Assembly: GCA_035509615.1 (NCBI GenBank) | Contig: DATJLK010000132.1 | Coordinates: 1 to 24,199 of the forward strand | Source of the DNA: AP-15 sp035509615 | Lineage (GTDB): Bacteria; Pseudomonadota; Alphaproteobacteria; ATCC43930; CGMCC-115725 | DNA: 24,199 nucleotides | Direction of reading: 5' to 3' | Part shown: positions 1-5,713 of the stretch, piece after piece | Layout of the letters: each line of letters starts with the position of its first letter | How positions within the stretch are numbered: position 1 is the first letter of the stretch | Translations under genes and position numbers: made by a program | Notes under the pieces: generated by a model | Database searches by the model: none | What the model saw: the letters and a program-made list of their open reading frames with translations, nothing else | Told to the model about the DNA's origin: nothing

Positions 1-261
1 GGGATGTATGTGCGGCCGGATGCGAGACGGGCGGGGCTCGGCCGTCGGCTAGTCGAAGCGGTCATTGGGCATGCCTGCCATCACGTCGAAATTCTCCAAT
101 TGACGGTAGTCAGCGGCAACGATGCGGCCCGGCGCCTTTACCAGCGGCTCGGTTTTGTCGAATACGGAATCGAGAGGAACGCGTTGAAAGCGGGTGCGGA
201 TTATTGCGACGAGGTGCTGATGGCAAAATTCCTCTTTGCCGACCAGGCGGCCCGATCGTGA
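1..261 (+). CDS. GNAT-family N-acetyltransferase, C-terminal part (5' end outside window)
   Basis: This is the C-terminal half of a GNAT acetyltransferase, which transfers an acetyl group from acetyl-CoA to an amine; the substrate cannot be told. The frame is open from base 1. It begins with a GMYVRPDARRAGLGRRLVEA segment, the acetyl-CoA-binding motif A of the family (R/Q-x-x-G-x-G/A). It continues with the motif B region (NDAARRLYQRLGFVEYGIE), which is typical of RimI-like GNATs. The beginning of the gene lies before the window, so the ATG at base 4 is an internal Met and not the start. The stop TGA overlaps the GTG start of purB (GTGA, 258-261), so the two genes are probably translationally coupled. 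That the family is GNAT is seen in the sequence; a role connected to purine synthesis is not implied. Confidence 0.85.
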   Translation, partial: GMYVRPDARRAGLGRRLVEAVIGHACHHVEILQLTVVSGNDAARRLYQRLGFVEYGIERNALKAGADYCDEVLMAKFLFADQAARS

Positions 262-1574
262 TCCCGCGCTACAGCCGGCCCGAGATGACCCGGATCTGGT
301 CGCCGGAAAACCGGTTTCGGATCTGGTTCGAGATCGAGGCGCATGCCTGCGATGCTCAGGCAGCGCTCGGAATCATCCCGCCGAGCGCGGCGCGTGCGGT
401 CTGGGAGCGCGGCCGCTTCGAGATCGAGCGGATCGACGAAATCGAGCGCGAGACGCGCCATGACGTCATTGCGTTCCTGACCAACCTCGCCGAGCATATC
501 GGCCCCGAGGCGCGGTTTTTGCACCAAGGCATGACGTCGAGCGACGTGCTCGACACCTGTCTTGCGGTGCAATTGAAGGAAGCCGCTGACCTGCTGCTGG
601 CCGATCTTGGCGCGTTGCTCGCGGCGCTCGAGCGTCGCGCCTCCGAGCACAAATATACCCCGACGATCGGCCGCAGCCATGGCATCCATGCCGAGCCGAC
701 GACCTTTGGCCTGAAGCTCGCCGGGCACTACGCCGAATTTGCCCGCAACCGCGACCGGCTGCTTTCCGCACGCAAGCAAATCGCAACCTGCGCGATCTCG
801 GGGGCGGTCGGCACCTTTGCCAATATCGACCCGGCGGTCGAGGCTTATGTCGCCAAACAGTTGGGCCTCGAACCCGAGCCGATCTCGACCCAGGTGATCC
901 CGCGCGACCGCCACGCGCAGTATTTTACGACGCTGGCGCTGATCGCCGCCGGGATCGAGCGGCTGGCGACCGAAATCCGCCACCTGCAGCGCACCGAGGT
1001 GGGCGAAGCCGAGGAATATTTCGCGCCGGGGCAAAAGGGTTCCTCGGCGATGCCGCACAAGCGCAATCCGGTGCTCGCCGAAAATCTGACAGGGCTGGCG
1101 CGGCTGGTCCGCAGCGCGGCGGTGCCGGCGCTGGAAGACGTGGTGTTGTGGCATGAACGCGACATCTCGCATTCCTCGGTCGAGCGGGTCATCGCCCCGG
1201 ATGCAACGGTGGCCCTCGACTTCGCGCTCGTCAGGCTGACCGGTCTCGTTGACCGGCTCGTCGTCTACCCTGAGCGGATGCGCCAGAATCTCGAATCATC
1301 GGGCGGGCTCGTCGATTCGCAGCGCGTGCTGCTGGCGCTGACCCAGAAAGGGATGAGCCGCGAGGCCGCCTATACCGCGGTCCAGCGCCATGCAATGGCC
1401 GCCTGGCGCGGCGAGGGCCGCTTTGCCGATCTGCTACGGGCCGACCCGGAGATTGCCCGCTATCTCGATCCGCAGACGATTGACGGCCTGTTCGACCCGG
1501 CTTACCACCTCAAACACGTCGATACGATCTTCGCCCGCGTCTTTGGCCAGCCGGGTGATCGTCAGCAGGGGTAA
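258..1574 (+). CDS. purB: Adenylosuccinate lyase
   Basis: PurB cleaves SAICAR to AICAR plus fumarate, and adenylosuccinate to AMP plus fumarate, in cytoplasmic purine synthesis. The 438-residue protein has the fumarase/aspartase superfamily signature GSSAMPHKRNP at about residues 261-271. Other matches are the TSSDVLDT segment (residues 93-100), the RSHGIHAEP segment with the likely general acid His141, and RHDV with His68. The length fits the family (about 430-440). I chose the GTG at 258 because the protein then begins MIPRYSRPEM, as in other short-form PurB proteins. It also gives a four-base GTGA overlap with the upstream acetyltransferase stop. An in-frame upstream ATG at 204 would add 18 residues lying inside the acetyltransferase gene. 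The 3' end overlaps the convergent Tyr-rich gene by 13 bases. Confidence 0.96.
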   Translation: MIPRYSRPEMTRIWSPENRFRIWFEIEAHACDAQAALGIIPPSAARAVWERGRFEIERIDEIERETRHDVIAFLTNLAEHIGPEARFLHQGMTSSDVLDTCLAVQLKEAADLLLADLGALLAALERRASEHKYTPTIGRSHGIHAEPTTFGLKLAGHYAEFARNRDRLLSARKQIATCAISGAVGTFANIDPAVEAYVAKQLGLEPEPISTQVIPRDRHAQYFTTLALIAAGIERLATEIRHLQRTEVGEAEEYFAPGQKGSSAMPHKRNPVLAENLTGLARLVRSAAVPALEDVVLWHERDISHSSVERVIAPDATVALDFALVRLTGLVDRLVVYPERMRQNLESSGGLVDSQRVLLALTQKGMSREAAYTAVQRHAMAAWRGEGRFADLLRADPEIARYLDPQTIDGLFDPAYHLKHVDTIFARVFGQPGDRQQG

Positions 1575-1879
1575 TACCGCCGATAATACGGGTTCCAGCA
1601 GCTCCGCGGTGAATAATATGGCGTCGGCGGATAATAATAGGCCGGGGCCGGTGGGTTATAATACCCGTAAGGGTTATAATAGGGATTGTAATAGGGGTTT
1701 GCCGCCGCGCCGAGAGCACTGCCGACCGCAAAGGCGCCGAGCCCGATCCCCACCCCGGCGGCCGGGCTCAGGGCGTGCGCGGGGTGCTGGGGTGCGGCGG
1801 TAAGCCCGATCGCGGCAAGAACCGCAGCCCCGACCGCGAGGCTGCGCCCGCGCGATGCGAAGTGTTTACCAACAGTCAT
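1562..1879 (-). CDS. Secreted Tyr/Pro/Asn-rich small protein of unknown function
   Basis: A 105-residue protein of no recognised domain. Residues 1-36 form a signal peptide: a basic start (MTVGKHFASRGR), a hydrophobic stretch AVGAAVLAAIGL and a likely cleavage after AHA. A Gly/Ala segment with small-residue spacing (about 39-60) follows. The C-terminal 45 residues contain 16 tyrosines, in repeats such as NPYYNPYYNPYGYYNPP, and end in SCWNPYYRRYYPC with two cysteines. The start is set by a strong ribosome site, AGGAGGGG (complement of 1883-1890), a few bases before the ATG at 1879. The frame stays open further upstream, but that part has no ribosome site and no signal peptide at its end. The protein is probably exported, perhaps envelope-associated; its function is unknown. 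The gene converges on purB and overlaps its end. Confidence 0.72.
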   Translation of the reverse strand: MTVGKHFASRGRSLAVGAAVLAAIGLTAAPQHPAHALSPAAGVGIGLGAFAVGSALGAAANPYYNPYYNPYGYYNPPAPAYYYPPTPYYSPRSCWNPYYRRYYPC

Positions 1880-2411
1880 TTGCCCCTCCTGCAGTTTGAC
1901 CGCGGCACCGGCAAGTCGATGACCAGGCGCCTGGCATCCTGTCGTAATAACGATCGGCGACGCAGCGAATTCCCAAATCCCGAGGGCGGGGCGGCACCTC
2001 GGCGCCACCGATATCGGCGTTTGAAAACGCAGTGACTTTACCCAATAACACACCGCGTTTGCCATCGGGGGGCCGATCGTCTTTAACCAGCAAACAGGTT
2101 GCTCGGCGCGCAGCGCAGTTACCGGCGCTGTGGGCAGGTCGGCATCAACCGCCCCGTATCAACCGCCCCGTATCAACCGCAGGGATGGCAGGGCATCGCC
2201 GTCCGCCGCCACGCGAACGGGCTCGGCATCCGCACGGCGGTTCTGCCGATTCCCGCAACCGGCGGTGGGACATCAGGTGGGACGTCATCCGTGTTGGCCC
2301 GTCCGGCCGGCTGGTCATCGACGGCATGGACAATACCGCCTATCATCGCGAGGCCCTAAACACCATCTTTCGTCATCTTTGACGAATGCAGGCAAGTCAG
2401 GAGGAACCAGG
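1880..2411. other. 532-base stretch without a convincing gene
   Basis: It holds the upstream region of the Tyr-rich gene on one side and the leader of the dioxygenase gene on the other. Several frames are open on the plus strand, but none has a good ribosome site plus coherent protein-like composition throughout. The most protein-like piece is 2275-2382, plus frame 1. It reads like the C-terminus of a small protein (RWDVIRVGPSGRLVIDGMDN and onward to a TGA). An upstream protein-like piece (GWQGIAVRRHANGLGIRT, about 2190-2245) is in a different frame. This could be a frameshifted small gene, and I assign it no function. A 14-base tandem repeat lies in the middle. AGGAGG at 2399-2404 is the ribosome site of the next gene. 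Confidence 0.5.
2145..2180. repeat. 14-base tandem repeat, about 2.6 copies
   Basis: The unit TCAACCGCCCCGTA occurs at 2145-2158 and 2159-2172, and its first eight bases occur again at 2173-2180. The copies are identical. Fourteen is not a multiple of three, so gain or loss of one unit shifts any reading frame across it. The array is too short, and has no spacers, to be CRISPR. Confidence 0.9.
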
Positions 2412-3287
2412 ATGAGTTCGCTGCGCAGCAGGAATGGCCCGCGCATCAGATATACGCCGCAACAAGCGGCTCCCTACGAGACGATCACGGTCGACAAACT
2501 GACCCCGATCATCGGCGGCGAGATCGGCGGGATCGACCTGCGCGCGATCAGCAATCAGCAGATGGACGAGGTCCACCGCGCTCTGGCCGAGAATTTGGTG
2601 ATCTTCTTTCGCGACCAGCACCTGAGCCCGGACCAGCACCTCGATTTCGGGCGCCGGTTTGGTGAATTGCACATCCACCCCGCCGCCCCGTCGGAGCCCG
2701 GCCACCCCGAACTGATGATCATCCATGCCGACAAGGACAGCCCGCGCGCCAATGGTGAGGGTTGGCACTCCGATGTCTCGTGCGACGTCGAGCCGCCGAT
2801 GGGGTCGATCCTCTACATCCGGGAATGCCCGCCGCGCGGCGGCGACACGCTGTTCGCCAACATGTATGCGGCTTACGAGGCGCTGAGCGATCGGATGAAG
2901 ACCTATCTCGAAGGCCTTACCGCGCGCCATGACGGCGAGCATTACCGCGGCCAATATGCCAATTACGGCATAAAGGACAAGGAAAGCTATCCGTTCGCCG
3001 ATCATCCGGTCGTCCGCACCCATCCGGTGACCGGCCGCAAGGCGCTTTATGTCAATGAGGGCTTCACCCGGTACATCAACGGCATTCCCCGCGACGAGAG
3101 CACCGGCATCCTGCAATACCTCTACAAGCACATGGCAAACCCGCTGTTCCAATGCCGCTTTCGCTGGCAGGAAAACTCGATCGCGTTTTGGGACAATCGC
3201 TGCGTCCAGCATCACGCGATGTGGGATTATTGGCCGCACACCCGCTCCGGCAACCGGGTTACTGTCAAAGGCGACCGACCAGTCTAG
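2412..3287 (+). CDS. TauD/TfdA-family Fe(II)/2-oxoglutarate-dependent dioxygenase
   Basis: A 291-residue cytoplasmic dioxygenase that should couple 2-oxoglutarate decarboxylation to hydroxylation of a small substrate. The iron-binding facial triad is visible: His119 and Asp121 in WHSDVS, and the distal His267 in DNRCVQHHA. Thr146 (GGDTLF) and the C-terminal arginines in HTRSGNRVTVKGDRP fit 2-oxoglutarate binding. The length is usual for the family. The start at 2412 is supported by AGGAGG at 2399-2404; the frame is open further upstream but without a ribosome site. Family members act on taurine, alkylsulfates, phenoxyacetates and other acids. No sulfonate transporter or sulfur gene lies beside it, so the substrate cannot be assigned and I do not call it tauD. 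It converges on the zeta-subunit gene with an 18-base gap. Confidence 0.93.
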   Translation: MSSLRSRNGPRIRYTPQQAAPYETITVDKLTPIIGGEIGGIDLRAISNQQMDEVHRALAENLVIFFRDQHLSPDQHLDFGRRFGELHIHPAAPSEPGHPELMIIHADKDSPRANGEGWHSDVSCDVEPPMGSILYIRECPPRGGDTLFANMYAAYEALSDRMKTYLEGLTARHDGEHYRGQYANYGIKDKESYPFADHPVVRTHPVTGRKALYVNEGFTRYINGIPRDESTGILQYLYKHMANPLFQCRFRWQENSIAFWDNRCVQHHAMWDYWPHTRSGNRVTVKGDRPV

Positions 3288-3305
3288 CGCTCGGGGTATA
3301 TAGCG

Positions 3306-3626
3306 CTATTCCGCCATCAGCTGCTGTCGAGCCTGCGCGGCGAAATGCTCGAGTTCAAAGCTGATGCGCGCGGGGGTCATGGTCGGGTCCCTGGCGCCGA
3401 GATCGGCGGCAATCTTGTCGATCACATTCTTGTCGCCGCCCGGCTCGAACTGGGCGTCGACAACCCGCTTACCGTAGGCCTCGGCCGCTTCGCCGAGCAG
3501 TCCCAGATGGCGCGCCGCCCACAGCCCCAGCAACCGGTTGCGTCGCGCGGTCACCTTGAATTGGAATTCCTGGTCATGCTGGAAGCGGGCTTCGAATTCC
3601 CGCTCGCGGTCGGCAAAGGTCGGCAT
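3306..3626 (-). CDS. F1-ATPase inhibitor zeta subunit (DUF1476 family)
   Basis: A 106-residue soluble protein matching the DUF1476 family, known from Paracoccus as the zeta subunit that inhibits ATP hydrolysis by F1-ATPase in alphaproteobacteria. The family hallmarks are visible. The N-terminus is MPTFADREREFEARFQHDQE. The core is RRNRLLGLWAARHLGL, then EAYGKRVV. A helical C-terminal part has an acidic patch and ends ELEHFAAQARQQLMAE. The N-terminal segment is the inhibitory part in the studied homologue. The start at 3624-3626 has a GAGGG ribosome site (complement of 3631-3635). In related genomes this gene commonly sits next to purine genes, often divergent from purC; here the divergent neighbour is the NRDE protein. 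The family assignment is firm; the inhibitory action in this organism is inferred. Confidence 0.9.
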   Translation of the reverse strand: MPTFADREREFEARFQHDQEFQFKVTARRNRLLGLWAARHLGLLGEAAEAYGKRVVDAQFEPGGDKNVIDKIAADLGARDPTMTPARISFELEHFAAQARQQLMAE

Positions 3627-3722
3627 CGTTCCCTCATCTCCGACACCGCTGGTCGGTTCGGCGGCGCGGCTTTCGATATGGCTTGATCCAATCGCAGCGG
3701 CAAGGCAAGAACCTGACGCTTA

Positions 3723-4472
3723 ATGTGCACTCTTGTGATCCTGCGCCGTCCGGAGCATCGCTGGCCGGTGCTGATTGGCGCCAACCGCGATGAAATGATC
3801 GACCGGCCATGGCAGGCGCCGGGGCGACATTGGCCCGATCGGCCCGAGGTGGTCGGCGGGCTCGATGTCCTGGCGGGAGGATCGTGGCTTGGCATCAACG
3901 ACTGGGGTGTGGCCGCCGCGGTGCTGAACCGGACCGGCTCGCTCGGACCCGTCCCGAGCCGGCGGTCGCGCGGCGAACTGGTGCTGGAGGCGCTCGATCA
4001 TGCCGACGCCGTCGATGCCGCTCAAGCGCTGTCCTATCTCGACCCGGACGCCTACCGCACCTTCAACCTGATCGTCGCCGACGAGCGCGACGGGTTCTGG
4101 CTGCGCCACGCCGATGGTCGCCGCGTCGAGGTTCACCCGCTAAAGGAAGGGCTGTCGCTGATCGCTGCCGGCGATATCGACGATCTCGGCACCCGCCGGC
4201 TCCAGCTGGCGATGCCGGCGTTCCGTGCTTGGCCCGTGCCCGAGCCCGATCGCGCCGACTGGACCGGCTGGCAGGAGCTGCTCGGCAGCAACCGCACCCC
4301 TCCCGGCGAGCCGCCGACCGCGGCGATGCGCTTTGTCACCGACGGGTACGGCACGCTGTCGAGCAGCTTGATCGCGCTGCCGACACGCGCCGAGCCCGAA
4401 TTGCTGCCAAAGTTTCGCTTTGCATCATGGCTGCCGCAAGAGACGCCGTGGCAGGACATCAGCCTCGCCTGA
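3723..4472 (+). CDS. NRDE (TANGO2) family protein
   Basis: A 249-residue protein of the NRDE/TANGO2 family, named for the Asn-Arg-Asp-Glu motif seen here as GANRDE at residues 19-24. It starts MCTLVIL. The Cys directly after the initiator Met is conserved in the family and would become the N-terminal residue of an Ntn-hydrolase-like fold. Other family features are the RPW segment, the GGSWLGIN motif and the TFNLIVAD region. The biochemical function of bacterial members is not settled; the human homologue has been linked to heme and acyl-CoA handling. The start is the ATG at 3723, as Cys2 requires. It occupies the place between the zeta-subunit gene and purS where purC is often found in relatives. 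Confidence 0.9.
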   Translation: MCTLVILRRPEHRWPVLIGANRDEMIDRPWQAPGRHWPDRPEVVGGLDVLAGGSWLGINDWGVAAAVLNRTGSLGPVPSRRSRGELVLEALDHADAVDAAQALSYLDPDAYRTFNLIVADERDGFWLRHADGRRVEVHPLKEGLSLIAAGDIDDLGTRRLQLAMPAFRAWPVPEPDRADWTGWQELLGSNRTPPGEPPTAAMRFVTDGYGTLSSSLIALPTRAEPELLPKFRFASWLPQETPWQDISLA

Positions 4473-4500
4473 CCCGCGGGCTGCCTCGGTTCCCCGCGGG
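4473..4500 (+). terminator. GC hairpin just after the NRDE gene
   Basis: CCCGCGGG occurs at 4473-4480, directly after the stop codon, and again at 4493-4500. The copies can pair across a 12-base loop. There is no T-run after it, so this is at best a weak or Rho-assisted terminator, or an mRNA 3'-end stabiliser. Each half is itself a palindrome, so the pairing is not the only possible structure. Confidence 0.35.
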
Positions 4501-4589
4501 CGGAGAGGGTCAGCGAGGGGGACCGCGGCGTTGTCTCGCAGGCAAGCCGTCGCCATATCCGACAAGCGATTGATCAGACGGCAATCCCG

Positions 4590-4829
4590 ATGAAAGCGCG
4601 CATCCATGTGAGCCTCAAGAAAGGGGTGCTCGACCCGCAGGGCAAGGCGATCGGCAACGCTCTTGCTTCACTCGGATTTACCGGCATCAACGAGGTCAGG
4701 CAGGGCAAGCTGATCGAGATCGAGATCGCCGAGACCGATCGGTCGCGGGCTCGCGACGTGGTCGAGGCGATGTGCCGGCAGTTGCTCGCCAACCCGGTCA
4801 TCGAAGATTACGCAATCGATCTGGGTTGA
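4590..4829 (+). CDS. purS: Phosphoribosylformylglycinamidine synthase subunit PurS
   Basis: PurS is the small scaffold subunit that links PurQ and PurL in the three-part FGAM synthase (FGAR + ATP + glutamine to FGAM). The 79-residue protein matches the family in length and sequence: MKARIHVSLKKGVLDPQGKA at the start, the LGFTGINEVRQGKLIEIEI core, and the C-terminal LLANPVIEDYAI. The start at 4590 puts the first beta strand at the N-terminus, as in homologues. purQ follows after 23 bases and purL follows purQ, so all three subunits are present in the usual order. The 117-base gap before it contains a GC hairpin and a G-rich patch (about 4493-4525) but no clear promoter that I can identify. Confidence 0.96.
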   Translation: MKARIHVSLKKGVLDPQGKAIGNALASLGFTGINEVRQGKLIEIEIAETDRSRARDVVEAMCRQLLANPVIEDYAIDLG

Positions 4830-4852
4830 GATCGGTTCAGGTTGAGGCAGCG

Positions 4853-5542
4853 ATGAAATCGGTGGTCGTGATCTTTCCCGGCTCGAACCGCGAGCGCGAT
4901 GTGTGCATGGCGCTGGCACGCGCCACCGGACACCAACCGGCCCGGGTCTGGCACGGCGAAACGGCATTGCCGGCGACGGATCTGATCGTCCTGCCGGGCG
5001 GTTTTGCCTATGGCGATTATCTGCGCTGTGGTGCCATGGCGGCGCATTCCCCGATCATGCGTGCGGTCCGCGCCGGCGCTGACCGCGGCACCCCGGTGCT
5101 CGGCATCTGCAACGGGTTTCAGATTCTGACCGAGGCCGGAATGCTGCCGGGTGCGCTGTTGCCAAACCGGTCGCTGCGTTTCACCTGCCGCGACATCCAT
5201 TTGCGGGTCGACAATAATCAGACGATCTTCACCTGCGGCTATCAGTCCGGCCAGGCGATCCGGGTGCCGGTCGCGCATCACGACGGCAACTACACCGCCG
5301 ACCCCGACACGCTCGCCCGGCTCGAAGGCGAGGGGCTCGTCGCCTTTCGCTATTGCCGGCCCGACGGCAGCCTCGACGACGTGGCAAATTTCAACGGCTC
5401 GGCCCAGGCGATCGCCGGCATCCTCAGCGACAGCCGGACGGTCCTCGGACTAATGCCGCACCCCGAGAACGCGACCGATCCCGAGCTCGGCGGCAGCGAC
5501 GGCGCCGCTTTCTTCGCGGGCTTGGCAAGCGCGCTGCAATGA
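4853..5542 (+). CDS. purQ: Phosphoribosylformylglycinamidine synthase glutaminase subunit PurQ
   Basis: PurQ is the class I glutamine amidotransferase that supplies ammonia to PurL. The 229-residue protein has the nucleophile elbow GICNGFQ with Cys86 and the His/Glu pair in MPHPE (His203, Glu205). It also has the PGGFAYGDYLRCG segment typical of PurQ. The length fits the stand-alone subunit. The start is the ATG at 4853, giving MKSVVVIFPGSNRERD as in homologues; the frame is open further upstream into purS, but that part would be an unnatural extension. It lies 23 bases after purS. Confidence 0.96.
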   Translation: MKSVVVIFPGSNRERDVCMALARATGHQPARVWHGETALPATDLIVLPGGFAYGDYLRCGAMAAHSPIMRAVRAGADRGTPVLGICNGFQILTEAGMLPGALLPNRSLRFTCRDIHLRVDNNQTIFTCGYQSGQAIRVPVAHHDGNYTADPDTLARLEGEGLVAFRYCRPDGSLDDVANFNGSAQAIAGILSDSRTVLGLMPHPENATDPELGGSDGAAFFAGLASALQ

Positions 5543-5584
5543 CGGGTGCTTGGCGGCCACAAGACGCGCCTTCCGTTACCTTTT

Positions 5585-5606
5585 CCCTGCCGGCGAGAGG
5601 GCAGGG
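5585..5606. repeat. Hairpin in the purQ-purL spacer, with G-rich tail
   Basis: CCCTGCC (5585-5591) pairs with GGCAGGG (5600-5606) around an eight-base loop, and a G-rich run follows to about 5618. The string GGCGAGAGGGCAGGGGG resembles the spacer before purS (GGCGGAGAGGGTCAGCGAGG, about 4499-4518). It also resembles short G-rich intergenic elements scattered in many alphaproteobacterial genomes. It may be a dispersed element or an mRNA processing structure within the operon. Confidence 0.4.
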
Positions 5607-5689
5607 GGCAGGAGGGCCGGGTTTGCGGAGCATCCCCGCGCTGCATTCCTCGGAGAAGTCTCACGCCGAACACTGGAGGAGAGGTTTGA

Positions 5690-5713
5690 GTGAGAAGGGC
5701 TGACGGGCCGTGA
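5690..5713 (+). other. Possible 7-codon leader ORF coupled to purL
   Basis: GTG AGA AGG GCT GAC GGG CCG TGA runs from 5690 to 5713. It is preceded by the best ribosome-binding sequence in the spacer, GGAGGAGAGG (5675-5684). Its stop TGA overlaps the purL GTG start as GTGA. A TTG at 5686 starts an even shorter frame ending at 5703. This ribosome site is not usable by purL through a nearer in-frame start, because an in-frame TGA lies at 5701-5703. Whether the leader is translated is unknown. Confidence 0.3.

Noticed and set aside
201..1172. Open frame on minus, 323 codons, antisense to purB
   Set aside because: purB is certain from its signature motif. The minus frame is Arg/Asp-rich shadow sequence.
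2145..2180. Possible CRISPR array
   Set aside because: The units are 14 bases, contiguous without spacers, with fewer than three copies and no cas genes.
5543..5709. A purine riboswitch or other known RNA leader before purL
   Set aside because: I could not see the conserved core of a purine, PRPP or guanidine riboswitch. The spacer is explained by a short hairpin and a mini-frame.
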